From the NCBI RefSeq assembly GCF_014831675.1, contig NZ_VJXY01000015.1, forward strand, positions 62,001-126,000: DNA of 64,000 nt. The letters are read 5' to 3'. The stretch is from Komarekiella delphini-convector SJRDD-AB1. GTDB taxonomy: Bacteria > Cyanobacteriota > Cyanobacteriia > Cyanobacteriales > Nostocaceae. Position numbers and translations under genes: made by a program. Below are positions 51,102 through 60,972 of this stretch, in pieces. The notes beneath the pieces were generated by a model that saw only the letters and a program-made list of their open reading frames with translations, did not search any database and was not told the origin of the DNA. Within the stretch, counting starts at the first letter, position 1. The number at the start of each line of letters is the position of its first letter.

Positions 51102-52648
51102 TTCTTGACTTGCTCCTGGAAGGTGGGAGTAACTGCGAAGTTCATGCGTACCAAACCCCCAGGCTCTAAGCGCACCAAGCGAGATTGGCTATTGCGTTCC
51201 CGAAATTTCCGGTTTGGCGCTAGGGTATAACCGGAGATACTGCCGAGGTCTAGTACACCCGTGTGGCTTCCAGGCAAGACATTAGCTAAGGAGAACAAAC
51301 CGTTAGGATCTGTGGTGATGCGGTTGCCATCCTCTAGAAAAATCACTGCATTGGGTATCCCTGGTTCACCAGGTTGTTGTTCACCGTCAAAGTTTTTATC
51401 AACAAATACGCGGCCAATGATTGTCCCGCAATCTGAGACAATCCCCGGTCGAATTTTCAACTGGTGCGTTACTGGGCCATCTTTGGTACTAAAACCGTTA
51501 TCAGCACGTTGTGCATTGACGATCGCACTGTTGCGACCATTACCACGTAAGGAATCACTGGTTAGTTGAGCTGCATAGGCAATATTTAGGACTTTCTCTC
51601 TGGGAATTAGTACCTCTGTGCGGAAGGTAACAGTGTTGCCGTTACGTTCTGAGGTGATGGTAACTGGTTTGCCATCAAGTTCTCCTCGCACAGATTTAGG
51701 CGAGAAGTTAAATCCTAAAGGTAAGTTGTCGGTGACAACCACATTATTCAAATCAGTATCAGCCAGATTTTTCACCGACAGACGATAAATTACCGTATCT
51801 CCAGGTTCAGCAGTAGCGCGATCGCCTGTTTTGATCACCTGTACCTGATTTGCTTGACACATATTTGTGGTAAGTTCAAATGCTAATAAGTCCAGTCCCA
51901 CTACTTCTGCATTCGGAACAAAGACAACTGTGCCCTCTATTTTGGTGTCGCCTGTAAGACTGATTGGTTGACCGTCCAGGGAGGTGGCAAGATACCGAAT
52001 CACACTGTTATTAACACTGCCAGTACTACCAACAATTTGAATTTTGAGCCGCCGCTGCTTGTAGATTGAATTTGATGGTGGATTAACTACAAAAATGTAG
52101 GTTTTACCTGCATCTGTCTGACCTTTACTAGGATCGAGTAGAAAATTATAGATGCCTGCGGGATTATTTGTAATGAAGTAAGGGTTACTATTCTCAGTGT
52201 TCGGTGCTTTTCCACCAGGAATATTGTTGTTAGAAATATCGGGTAACTCTGTCCGAGTCAAAGAAGCCAATTTTCCTAATTCTGTCTCTGTTGGGTCGCC
52301 TACATTCAGTTCGTATAAACCGACTGAAAAACCTTTATAGTCAGGTATTAGTGCGCCAGCGCAACCTAAAATCCGCCCTATTGGGTCAATTAATGGATTA
52401 GGACTCAGGTTTATCTGACTAGAAAATCCTTGATAATTATAATTACTGGTAGAATCTGTATAAGTATAAGTAGCTTGATTTATTAATTGGATTACAGACT
52501 GAAGACCAACCTGATTATTAGTTTGTTGCGCTATTGCTGGTATAGGTACGGTAGTTTGCAAAACGCTTCCTAAAAGAATAGTTGCTGTTAACCGTCGGTA
52601 ACAGCCCCTACTAGAACTAGTTTGCTTTTTTTTGTTAGGAAGAATCAC
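51098..52648 (-). CDS. Exported DUF11/SdrD-B-like surface protein
   Basis: 516 residues from GTG 52648, with AGGAG ten bases upstream. The signal peptide is LTATILLGSVLQTTVPIPAIAQQ-like. A DUF11 domain at about 270-390 (RATAEPGDTVIYRLSVKNLA, NLPLGFNFSPKSVRGELDGK) is followed by an SdrD B-like/CNA-B-like domain at about 405-480 (GTIIGRVFVDKNFDGEQQPG, GIPNAVIFLEDG, TTDPNGLFSLANVLPG). The latter are stalk modules of surface adhesins. The last four bases overlap the barrel gene start, so the two are made together. Confidence 0.85.
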   Translation of the reverse strand: MILPNKKKQTSSSRGCYRRLTATILLGSVLQTTVPIPAIAQQTNNQVGLQSVIQLINQATYTYTDSTSNYNYQGFSSQINLSPNPLIDPIGRILGCAGALIPDYKGFSVGLYELNVGDPTETELGKLASLTRTELPDISNNNIPGGKAPNTENSNPYFITNNPAGIYNFLLDPSKGQTDAGKTYIFVVNPPSNSIYKQRRLKIQIVGSTGSVNNSVIRYLATSLDGQPISLTGDTKIEGTVVFVPNAEVVGLDLLAFELTTNMCQANQVQVIKTGDRATAEPGDTVIYRLSVKNLADTDLNNVVVTDNLPLGFNFSPKSVRGELDGKPVTITSERNGNTVTFRTEVLIPREKVLNIAYAAQLTSDSLRGNGRNSAIVNAQRADNGFSTKDGPVTHQLKIRPGIVSDCGTIIGRVFVDKNFDGEQQPGEPGIPNAVIFLEDGNRITTDPNGLFSLANVLPGSHTGVLDLGSISGYTLAPNRKFRERNSQSRLVRLEPGGLVRMNFAVTPTFQEQVKK

Positions 52649-52706
52649 TTAACATATCTCCTCTGGGTCGCTACATTTTCTGTTCATCAAGGCACTTGCG
52701 GTGGTC

Positions 52707-52755
52707 AGATCCCCGACTTCTCAGATCCCCGACTTCTTAAAGAAGTCGGGGATCT
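52707..52755. repeat. AGATCCCCGACTTCTT palindrome with extra half-copy
   Basis: AGATCCCCGACTTCTT (52723-52738) and its complement (52740-52755) form a 16-bp stem with one spacer base. Another AGATCCCCGACTTCT lies directly before it (52707-52721). It is a strong hairpin within the surface-protein run, possibly attenuating read-through. Confidence 0.8.
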
Positions 52756-52764
52756 AATAGCCCA

Positions 52765-53328
52765 TCAGCGCACCTGGGTTTGATAAGTTGCTTTGACTGT
52801 CGTCTTTGCTGCCACTGATGGAACGAGTAAACGAATGTGGGTGTAAATACTCGCTGGTGCTGGTTTCGTTTCCACTTTGCCGTTGGGGAGAGTGACTTTA
52901 ATGGTGGGATTTTCCACAAAACTGCGTCCGCCATCAATGCTGTAGGTAATTTTGGCATTGTTGGTAATATTGGCAGACTTCAACACGTACAGCATTCCTT
53001 GAGGAATGGGTTGATTGAGAGTTAAGTTTTTAACTTGGCGATCGCTTTTATTTTCACCAATCAAGGTATAACGCAATACATCTCCTGGCTGCACTACGGC
53101 TTGACCTGACAGTGATTGCCAACTGACCTTTTGCTGACCCTGCTGATCCTTCGCCACTACTTGCTTTTGAGCCTCTAAACGCAACTGCAATTGTGGCTGA
53201 ATTTTGAGATTCTGAGCAATGGCACTTCCAGATTGCCAGAAAGAAGCCGCCCCCGGTATTTGACTAACAAATGGAACTGTTGTGATCAGCGCGAACGCAC
53301 CTATACCTGCAATGGAAACACGGTTCAT
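52765..53328 (-). CDS. Small exported DUF11-like protein
   Basis: 187 residues from ATG 53328, with GAGG upstream. Signal peptide IGAFALITTVPFVSQIPGAA leads to a single DUF11-like domain: VVQPGDVLRYTLIGENKSDR, NLTLNQPIPQGMLYVLKSA, KITYSIDGGRSF. It is a one-domain relative of its neighbours, perhaps a periplasmic or surface accessory. It is 57 bases after the 848-residue gene and 116 before the SdrD-like gene, with the hairpin between. Confidence 0.82.
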   Translation of the reverse strand: MNRVSIAGIGAFALITTVPFVSQIPGAASFWQSGSAIAQNLKIQPQLQLRLEAQKQVVAKDQQGQQKVSWQSLSGQAVVQPGDVLRYTLIGENKSDRQVKNLTLNQPIPQGMLYVLKSANITNNAKITYSIDGGRSFVENPTIKVTLPNGKVETKPAPASIYTHIRLLVPSVAAKTTVKATYQTQVR

Positions 53329-53385
53329 ATTAATAGCCTCAAAAAATTTCCAAAATGCTGATTGCTTGTTAAGAAGTGAAACTAT

Positions 53386-55932
53386 CTAATTCACCTTGCG
53401 TCTGAAGGTAAATGTTCTTTGAATACCTGGTGCGATCGCGCCAGTAACGGTATTCACATATTTGGTGACATCAGTGTTTACCGTAGTTCCGGTCTGGTCA
53501 ATGCCAGAGGTGCTAGCTGGATTACCACTGTAGAATTGGATGGTTGCAGCCCCAGAATCTTGAGCTGAGCCAACAATATTACTGGTATCAATTTGAGTGT
53601 TGTTATCGTTATCTAGCGCCCAATTATTGGGAGATTGCGTACCATCTTCAGTAATCACAAGCTTGTCAGCATTCAAAATCACATTACCTGTTCCAGCTTG
53701 AGCATTAGAAATATTTGTGTACTGAATTTGATACTCAATAATGTTTCCTGGTGCAGGTTTTTTCAGAGTGGTACTGAAAGTACCATCATTCCCCTGGACT
53801 ACTGGCCCAATTCCTTGTAAGACTCGTGATACTTTTAACAGTTTCAGGAAGCCAGTGTATACGCGATCAATAGTGATGTTTTGACTATCAGGTACGTTAT
53901 CGTTATTGGTATCAATGGAGCTAACCATATAAACTGGGAAGCCAAATTCTTGATCGCCCGTGTAGTCGGGGATAGTATCGGTTGACAGGGACGTGTTACT
54001 TGGTAAATCAACTTCTACACCGTAGTTGATGGTTGCACCTGCGGCAACGTTGGAAATCACAATAGGTGTACCGATGGTTGTAAAGGTTCCTGTTGCTTGA
54101 TTGTAGGTATAGACAGCAGACTGACTATTATAAGTAACTGTCACCTTAGTCCCATCAGGCAAATCTTTAGGATTCGCTATTGGTGGTACTATTGGTGCGA
54201 TCGTGATATTACCGGGGCTAGTTCCATTATTTTTAACTGTGTTTGTGAAGCCAACAGACTGCGGGTCAAGTTTAGTACCAGGTGCAGTACCAGTCGGAAC
54301 GAGCGAAGATTTGTTAGTGAAATCATCGTTGGTTTGACCCGATGGCCCAGTAGCATCTGGTGCACCCTGCGGCCCGTTGAGGATAGCTGAGGCTACGGGT
54401 GTTTGTAGTGTAAAGATGTTTGCTTCACCGCCTATTGTGCCATCACCGCTATTGTTATTGCTGATGTCAACTCCTGTTTCTGGAGTTGTTGGGGTATTAA
54501 TAAAACCGTCATCAACACTAGTAGGTGGTAGAGTATCGGGAATACCATCACCAGGCTGACCAACAGCAACAGGAGTATCTGTACCCGCAGGAGGTGTCAT
54601 GTTGCCTAGAGGCCCGTCGTAATTGCTGGGATTTTGATCACCTGATTCGTCGTATACTGGGAAATTATTGGTAGGAGTTTGACCAAATAATTGGGCAATG
54701 TTGGCCACAGTCAATGGTGAAGTTGCAGTTGATTCAACGGCTAGCTGAATCGAGAAGCCATTTACTGTTGTACCAGGAGCGATAGAAGTAATAGTCGATG
54801 GATTATTGATAAAACCAACGCGAGTAACTGAGGCCAAAGAGGGTGCTGTCGTAGTCCAACTAGCTGTATTAGCATCAGTTGTAACTGGGCTAGTGGTATA
54901 AACAGTTTGCCAACCAGGAGGTGCAGTTGGTGCTACTGCCAAATCTGTACCCGTAGGAATTGCATCAGAAACCAAAATATAGTTGCCAGCAACACCATTC
55001 ACATTGATGCTTGTACCCGTCAAAGCTGCTGGTGTAATTCCCTGTCCTGTGGGATCGTTGGACTCAACTCGCAAACTCAAATCGTAAGTCAGCTTATCAT
55101 CTGTAATTGCGGTCGTGCCAGCATTATTATAGCCACTGCGAATTTTGAGAATGGTTGCTAAAGCGTAGGTCTTGAGCGTTGAACCCACCTTAATTTGCCC
55201 AGTGGCGCTAGCTTCCCGTGTCCCGTTGACTGGTGCGCCAGCTACCTCACTAGGGCTACCATCGGGGTTATCTACCGTGAATACGTCACCCCCATCAGGA
55301 CTCCGCAGTTGGTTTTGAGCATCACCAGGGGTATTACCAAGAGTGACAGTAATTACGTCGTTGGGGTTAGCACCATTCTGTACAGTAATTGGCACACGCA
55401 CCAACACAGTACCACCAACCGGAACCGAAGGTGTATCCACACCACCTGGAGATACGTTTATCCAAGTTGTGCCGCCGTCAGTGCTATATTGCAGGTTATT
55501 AGCCGTACCACCATTTGGTAATGTGCCGGAAACTATACCTGGCCCAGTTGTTGTGGCTTGGTTAGGAATGTGAAATCGGGTTGGGTCATTACCAACGTTC
55601 GTCAGAGTGTAGGTATAGATTAGTAAATCGCCAACCTGAACTGTCGTATTAGTAGGGCTAGAAGTGGCATCTGTGACACCAGCAGCCGTCACGGTAATAC
55701 CAGCAACTTCTGCTACAGTCACAGTTACCGTGTTAGAAGTCGCATTTATGGTTGTTCCTGGATTATTAGGATCTTCATAGGTTGCAGTTGCGGTGTTACT
55801 AATGGATTGACCCGCAGTAGTTCCGTCAGCTAATACAGGAGCAATAAATTGAAAAAAGCTACCAGTTAATAATGCTGTTATTGCTAAAAATTGATAGTGC
55901 TGATTATAAACACATTTATTGCGTTTTGTCAT
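53386..55932 (-). CDS. Exported DUF11-rich surface protein
   Basis: 848 residues from ATG 55932. The signal peptide (FLAITALLTGSFFQFIAPVLADG) precedes beta-rich domains: TTAGQSISNTATATYEDPNN, VQVGDLLIYTYTLTNVGNDP and PVGGTVLVRVPITVQNG near the N-terminus, then further DUF11-like units at about 570-680 and 720-848 (KKPAPGNIIEYQIQYTNISN). The composition is Thr/Asn/Gly/Asp-rich with almost no cysteine. It is the first gene of the five-gene surface-protein run and so lies nearest the promoter, in the 860-base gap upstream. Confidence 0.82.
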   Translation of the reverse strand: MTKRNKCVYNQHYQFLAITALLTGSFFQFIAPVLADGTTAGQSISNTATATYEDPNNPGTTINATSNTVTVTVAEVAGITVTAAGVTDATSSPTNTTVQVGDLLIYTYTLTNVGNDPTRFHIPNQATTTGPGIVSGTLPNGGTANNLQYSTDGGTTWINVSPGGVDTPSVPVGGTVLVRVPITVQNGANPNDVITVTLGNTPGDAQNQLRSPDGGDVFTVDNPDGSPSEVAGAPVNGTREASATGQIKVGSTLKTYALATILKIRSGYNNAGTTAITDDKLTYDLSLRVESNDPTGQGITPAALTGTSINVNGVAGNYILVSDAIPTGTDLAVAPTAPPGWQTVYTTSPVTTDANTASWTTTAPSLASVTRVGFINNPSTITSIAPGTTVNGFSIQLAVESTATSPLTVANIAQLFGQTPTNNFPVYDESGDQNPSNYDGPLGNMTPPAGTDTPVAVGQPGDGIPDTLPPTSVDDGFINTPTTPETGVDISNNNSGDGTIGGEANIFTLQTPVASAILNGPQGAPDATGPSGQTNDDFTNKSSLVPTGTAPGTKLDPQSVGFTNTVKNNGTSPGNITIAPIVPPIANPKDLPDGTKVTVTYNSQSAVYTYNQATGTFTTIGTPIVISNVAAGATINYGVEVDLPSNTSLSTDTIPDYTGDQEFGFPVYMVSSIDTNNDNVPDSQNITIDRVYTGFLKLLKVSRVLQGIGPVVQGNDGTFSTTLKKPAPGNIIEYQIQYTNISNAQAGTGNVILNADKLVITEDGTQSPNNWALDNDNNTQIDTSNIVGSAQDSGAATIQFYSGNPASTSGIDQTGTTVNTDVTKYVNTVTGAIAPGIQRTFTFRRKVN

Positions 55933-56794
55933 ATTAATTCATTGAGTAGACTTGTATCCTGGGTTTTTAGACAGCAGAAAATTTGGCAGTTCCCTAAAGA
56001 ATTACCAGTGATATCAGCCCAAAACTTTAGTGTTTCGGGAACGCATATTTAATGAGTTAAATTATTTAATTTACTCAAGAAATATACTGAGGTGGCGTGC
56101 ATAAATTAATTGCTCTTTTATTCGTGCTATTCCTTGTTTATCAAGGCTTGTAGCTATGAATATGGGCAAATTATTCTTACGTACTGCCTAATTACTTATG
56201 TGACTAAGAATGTAACTTTCGCTGCAAAAAAAGTCTTCCGTATAAATAAGTAACTTCTCTATGAGCTAATCCGTATATCTTAAGTATGAAATTCAACTTT
56301 TATCTTGAAGGATATATACCAAATTTAGTAATTGATTCTGATGGGAAAATTACTAAAACTCATATATGGAAATGCTTTTAGGGATTCGCTATTAGATATC
56401 GAAACTAGCCTAAAAAATTATTTAAATCAAAGATAAAGAGAAAGCAGTAAGTAAGCTAAATCATTAATAAAGTGATATTAATTCAAAAAATGCAAATTCA
56501 TCATATTTACAATGTAATTTTACCGTAGTAGTTAACAGTATTAAGACCTAGAGACTTGAACTACTTTTTTAATTTGGACAGAGAATAGTTTAGGCAAAAA
56601 CACTGGCTATAGGGTTGCTCATATCAAAATTTTATAGAAATCATTATTTTTGAGACTGTGGCGCTTTGGATTTAACTGTCGGCAAAAAAACCGATTATTT
56701 CGTAGAGACGTTGCATTGCAACATCTCTACAGTCAACGAAAATTGGTCGTTTTATCGAAAAAAATCGGGTTTTTGCAATTACTGAATCGATGCT
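55933..56794. other. 862-base gene-free stretch with GTAGAGACGTTGCA palindrome at 56702-56730
   Basis: AT-rich, with no convincing gene. It contains the promoter region of the surface-protein run. At 56702-56730 is a second copy of the GTAGAGACGTTGCA palindrome (first at 47154), placed 65 bases after the speY stop, where it could end that transcript. Confidence 0.6.
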
Positions 56795-57970
56795 CTAGCG
56801 AGCGTTAGGTATCAACCTACCGCAAGGATAAGTTGCTACCTGCTGTGAAGCACTATCAGTAACGGCTGCTGGGATTTGCTCTGATGATTGGGTTTTAGCT
56901 GCTAGATAGTCTGTTTGAAGTTTGTTAAACATGGCTTCTCGTCTATCATACAGACGCTTCAGGGAACGAGGTTGGCACTTGTTCAAAACGTACGCTGTTA
57001 CCAGAGGGATTGCAATTGTACTATCTGTGTAACAAACAATCGTATTAGGCAACTCTTCCGGGTCAATTTTACCCCAACTGACGGCTTCTGAAGGGGTTGC
57101 TCCTGACAAACCGCCTGTATCTGGACGAGCATCGGTAAACTGCACAAAGTAATCATGTCCTCTTTCTTCTAGTCCGAGGACTTCGTGAATTTGCGGTTGA
57201 GTTTGTAGCAAAAAGTTTTTAGGGCTACCACCACCGAGAATTATAGCCGCACTTTTGCCTTCTGATTCACGGGCACTGTAGGCGATCGCGGCTGTCTCAT
57301 TCACGTCAATTGAAGGATCTAATACCAACTTTGAACCTTCCAATGCCAAAGCTGCCACGTTCATCCCAATTGAACTATCTCCTGGGGAAGACGTATAAAT
57401 AGGTACGCCATATTCATAAGCGGTTGCTAGTAAGCAGGAATGCTGCACTCCCAGTTGCTTTTCTACTTCCCGGACATACTTACCCAATAAATGGTGAAAC
57501 TCAGCGGTTCCCATTCGCTTTTGAAACGGTTCTGCTTGCAGAATCTTGCGAATGAATGCATCGGTTTCCAGCAGTACGTCATACCCAAAAATAATGTCGT
57601 AAATCCGAATTGTGCCTTCCTGGCGCAGTTTCACATCATCTAAAAACGGATTACCAGCAAAAAGTTCAAAACCCAAACCGTAGTGCATATCGTGGTAAAG
57701 GTTTGCACCAGTGCTAATCATCCAGTCAATAAAGCCATTGCGAATTAAAGGTGCAAGTGCTGAAACCCCAAATCCTGCTGGTGTCATCGCACCGGAAAGA
57801 CTAACTCCCACCGTGACACCTTGCGTCAGTACATCACGACTCAGTAATTGACAAATTTCCCGCAAACGCGCTGAGTTGTAAGCAGTGAAATAATTATCAA
57901 TTAAATCCACCACCCCAAGATCGGTTGATATCGGTGTAGGTGCGATTTTTTGACCCAGATGTTTAGACAT
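56795..57970 (-). CDS. speY: SpeY, deoxyhypusine synthase-like homospermidine synthase
   Basis: About 391 residues from ATG 57970, which has GGGAG eight bases upstream; an ATG at 58036 would add 22 residues unlike the family. The text [53 protein letters not shown] and [17 protein letters not shown] is the deoxyhypusine synthase fold with its NAD site. Bacteria lack eIF5A. In Anabaena a deoxyhypusine synthase homologue (SpeY) makes homospermidine and is needed for normal diazotrophic growth, so the same role is inferred. It is a single gene. Confidence 0.85.
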   Translation of the reverse strand: MSKHLGQKIAPTPISTDLGVVDLIDNYFTAYNSARLREICQLLSRDVLTQGVTVGVSLSGAMTPAGFGVSALAPLIRNGFIDWMISTGANLYHDMHYGLGFELFAGNPFLDDVKLRQEGTIRIYDIIFGYDVLLETDAFIRKILQAEPFQKRMGTAEFHHLLGKYVREVEKQLGVQHSCLLATAYEYGVPIYTSSPGDSSIGMNVAALALEGSKLVLDPSIDVNETAAIAYSARESEGKSAAIILGGGSPKNFLLQTQPQIHEVLGLEERGHDYFVQFTDARPDTGGLSGATPSEAVSWGKIDPEELPNTIVCYTDSTIAIPLVTAYVLNKCQPRSLKRLYDRREAMFNKLQTDYLAAKTQSSEQIPAAVTDSASQQVATYPCGRLIPNAR

Positions 57971-58366
57971 TTTTGCACTCCCAAACAGTAAACACGCCGA
58001 ATCTAATGTTAACGAGCTTTTAGCAAATTCTTGCATCAGCTTTGAAACAAAAGAGGTGGGCGATCGCTCTTTTAGTATTGCAGATATACCTAAGCGTTAC
58101 AACAATACGGTAACAAAGGAGACAATACGCCTCACCTATCTGTGTTTAAATAGACCTACTTTGAAAGTCCACTTACATTGTTTTTTGTGAGTGCTACTCA
58201 TGGAGTCTTTTTCATAAATGCTTGAAATGCCATGTTGAGCAGAGCAAAACATAGGAACGAGACTCTTTCCTGAGGCATTAGCGTAGCCCATTACGTAAAG
58301 CCTGTGGCATAGCTACGCTTAGAGGGCAACGGAGCATAACCCCACGAATTACGAACATCTAATCTG
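57971..58366. other. Gene-free stretch upstream of speY
   Basis: No gene. TTGAAAGTCCACTT (58161-58174) and CATGGAGTCTTTT (58199-58211) recur in similar order at 59458-59508. A hairpin AGCGTAGC/GCTACGCT lies at 58280-58319, just after the small DUF3134 gene, and may be its terminator. Confidence 0.5.
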
Positions 58367-58600
58367 CTAAGCTTCTAAATCCATTTCAACATCATCATCA
58401 TCATGATCGTATGGAATATCATCCAGATCGATCATCTCTGAAATTTCTTCTACTTCATTTAGATACTCAGATTCTTGAGGTTCTCGCTCTATTAAACGAC
58501 CACTTGATTTTAGCCATTCCAAGAGAATAAATTCATTACTTGTACGAATTACAGTAGCTCGCTGGTTACGGGGTTCTTCACGCAAAGGGCCGTTAGTCAT
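58367..58600 (-). CDS. DUF3134-family small acidic protein
   Basis: About 77 residues from ATG 58600; a GTG at 58612 would add four. The start PLREEPRNQRATVI, the LLEWLKSSGRLIERE core and the very acidic tail (DIPYDHDDDDVEMDLEA) match the cyanobacterial DUF3134 family. The function is unknown. It is a single gene, and the acidic tail suggests a soluble partner-binding protein. Confidence 0.75.
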   Translation of the reverse strand: MTNGPLREEPRNQRATVIRTSNEFILLEWLKSSGRLIEREPQESEYLNEVEEISEMIDLDDIPYDHDDDDVEMDLEA

Positions 58601-58753
58601 AAAAAAACTCACTTTGAATTAAGGGTAATCATGTCAAAACAGGATAATTATCCACACTTGGCTAAAATCCTTAGTAGCTAAAACGCACACTTTTTGATAA
58701 GTATCAGCGAAGGTCGCTACTTGGCTCAGATGGTATACGAATCATTGATTTTT

Positions 58754-59182
58754 TCACAAGACAGATGGAACTTTGGAGATAGTTTCATACATATCGGAGG
58801 GTAACGCGGACAACCTATTTGCTACAGCTACCGCATCAGCTAAGTTACTAAATTGGCATCGGACAATATCCTGTCCGTTCCCTGAAGGAAATCGCTTTCT
58901 AGCTTTGTTAGATACGGCACAAATAACCCCTAAAGCTTTGGCAAATCCATCTTTTGTCAATACTCTTTCTTGAGCGAACCCTTCCACTGGGATAAGGCAA
59001 ACTTCAAACCGATAGCCAGGTCTAGTAGAAACTGCTATATCGATATACGGTTTATCTTCTTTCCTGATTCTGCGTAAATATTGGGCGGTAGAATTACTAT
59101 CATGTAATTCAGTGCCAATTGCGTAAGTAAAGAAGCAATCTTCCGAAAGTGACTCAGGACGGGTAATTATAGTGTTGGGCAT
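58754..59182 (-). CDS. Hypothetical protein
   Basis: 142 residues from ATG 59182, with no clear ribosome binding site. It is soluble, mixed alpha/beta: DCFFTYAIGTELHDSNSTAQ, YRFEVCLIPVEGFAQERVLT, QDIVRCQFSNLADAVAVANR. I recognise no family. The regular composition and the ATG support a real gene. It is the same strand as the DUF3134 gene, 154 bases upstream of it. Confidence 0.6.
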   Translation of the reverse strand: MPNTIITRPESLSEDCFFTYAIGTELHDSNSTAQYLRRIRKEDKPYIDIAVSTRPGYRFEVCLIPVEGFAQERVLTKDGFAKALGVICAVSNKARKRFPSGNGQDIVRCQFSNLADAVAVANRLSALPSDMYETISKVPSVL

Positions 59183-59966
59183 ATTTTCAAGCAGTATGTG
59201 TATGCTATCTGCATTTGCGACATTATTTTACTGTCAGTTTTTCCGACATATTAATGACAGTAAGACGTATCAGTTTGTAGGTAATATTCCAACACGATTC
59301 AGTGAACTGAAAATTTGAATTTTTTGCAAGCTCAGAAGTTAGCTTTTAAGCTCAATTATTGATGTTATTTTCAACAATTGGATTAATCCGAATCTGGTTG
59401 GGCGATATTTTACTATGATTGCTCTGTTGATGAATTAGGAGATAAATTTAACCTGCCTTGAAAGTCTACTTTCATGCTTCCTAGTGAACATGGCTTATGG
59501 AGTCTTTTGCAAAAGTCTCAACTCGGAAAAGACATGTATGAAGTTAAAGATTATGACTTCATTAGATAAATTACCAATATAAATTGACATAGCAAACCTC
59601 TAGAATCAAAGAGTGTAGAGATTTAGATTCGGAGAGGCGTCTATATAATTCAGTCACATGACCGAAAATATTTCTCGACAATCTCATCATAGCATAGTTG
59701 ACTGTTGAACTTTCTTCAACACTTTTACTTAGTAATTATTACTACATCAAAGTAAATATAGGGGAGCAGGGGGAGCAGGGAGAGAATAAATACTGACTCT
59801 TGACGGGTTAAACCATGGCTATCCGCGCTTCAGCACTCTTGACAAATGACAAATGACCAATAACCATTACAGAAAAACCCCGTCTCAAATTAATATCTCA
59901 ACGGGGTTATTTCTTGTGAACACTTAATCTTAACTTGTTTGTGTTACAAATTTTACCTGTATAAAA
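59183..59966. other. 784-base gap with STRR (59841-59868) and promoter regions
   Basis: No gene. GACAAAT, GACAAAT, GACCAAT, AACCATT heptamers lie at 59841-59868, and GGGGAGCAGG direct repeats at about 59761-59782. The phrases TTGAAAGTCTACTT (59458-59471) and ATGGAGTCTTTT (about 59497-59508) repeat those near 58161-58211. Confidence 0.55.
59872..59908 (-). terminator. Intrinsic terminator of the fasciclin gene
   Basis: AACCCCGT (59876-59883) pairs with ACGGGGTT (59901-59908). On the minus strand the stem is followed by UUUUUC, about 60 bases after the stop codon of the fasciclin gene. Confidence 0.75.
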
Positions 59967-60806
59967 CTACAAGTCAGGAGGCAGAATCACCTGATCAATT
60001 GCATGGATCACGCCGTTACTACCTGTGATATCTGCTTGAGTTACTCTAGCATCATTGACAGTTACACCAGCAGCAGGATCAACCTTGACGTTGATTGCGC
60101 CACCTTCAAGGCTTTTGACTTCGCCAGATTTTAAATCGGTGGATAGCACCTTACCAGGAACTACATGGTAAGTTAAGAGTTTAAGCAAGACTTCTTTATT
60201 CTCTGGCTTCAACAAATCTCGTACAGCATCTTGTGGCAATTTTGCAAAGGCTGTGTCAGTAGGTGCGAAAATAGTTAGGTTATCTTTGCCTTGCAAAGCT
60301 TCTGTCAATCCAGCTGCTTTTAAAGCTTTGGTTAAGGTTGTAAAAGAACTATTCGACTCTGCTAGTGCTAGCAAAGTTTTGCCTTGAGTATTACTTGTCC
60401 CTGGGGCTGGTGGAGTTGTAGTAGGTGGTGTGGTGGGTGTAGCTCCGGGGGTAGTAGGTGGAGTTAAGGGTACAGGTTCACTAGGCGTGGTAGTTGTGCT
60501 ACGTCTATAGGGAGGCTCATCGAAAATACTTGGTCTTGGATTTAGTACACCCCCGCCCTGTGCCACTTGTTTCTTTTTCTTGGGTTTGGCATTATCTTTT
60601 TCTATTTCTGAAGGAACTTCAACAGCTGTGTATTGAGCATTTACTTGTACGTCTTGACCACGGTTATAAGGAGTCTCGTTGACAACACCGGGCTGAGGAT
60701 TTAGTACCTCTTTTGCTCCAGATGGTAAAGTAAGAAGAAGACTGGCACTAGTTAATCCGGCTATGCTTGCCAAAGTGGTCAGTAATTTGCTGTAATTTGC
60801 CTTCAT
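59967..60806 (-). CDS. Exported fasciclin (FAS1)-domain protein with Pro-rich linker
   Basis: 279 residues from ATG 60806. Signal peptide LLTTLASIAGLTSASLLLTL is followed by two copies of a VLNPxPxxxxExPYxR motif (34-49 and 87-102), a Lys-rich patch, a Pro/Thr linker (about 105-140) and a FAS1 domain at about 145-279 with both conserved boxes: NLTIFAPTDTAFAKLP, YHVVPGK and VIHAIDQVILPP. FAS1 domains mediate adhesion or complex assembly outside the cell. Unlike CupS of the CO2-uptake system, this is exported and lies far from the ndh genes. It ends at a clear terminator. Confidence 0.88.
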   Translation of the reverse strand: MKANYSKLLTTLASIAGLTSASLLLTLPSGAKEVLNPQPGVVNETPYNRGQDVQVNAQYTAVEVPSEIEKDNAKPKKKKQVAQGGGVLNPRPSIFDEPPYRRSTTTTPSEPVPLTPPTTPGATPTTPPTTTPPAPGTSNTQGKTLLALAESNSSFTTLTKALKAAGLTEALQGKDNLTIFAPTDTAFAKLPQDAVRDLLKPENKEVLLKLLTYHVVPGKVLSTDLKSGEVKSLEGGAINVKVDPAAGVTVNDARVTQADITGSNGVIHAIDQVILPPDL

Positions 60807-60972
60807 AAATTTTGTTTGTCTTTACTTTATTTGTTCACAGGTTACATAAAGATTTATAACATTTTGCTATGCATAAAATCTAACCTTAGAGGGAAGTAAA
60901 ATTTTTTCACAAAAATCACTTGTACAGGTAAAACTTAACATCAAAATCGGCTAATGCTGATATGTATCATTT

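Noticed and set aside
59967-60806. Fasciclin protein as the missing CupS of the CO2-uptake system
   Set aside because: It has a signal peptide and Pro-rich linker, is twice the expected length and lies 50 kb away.
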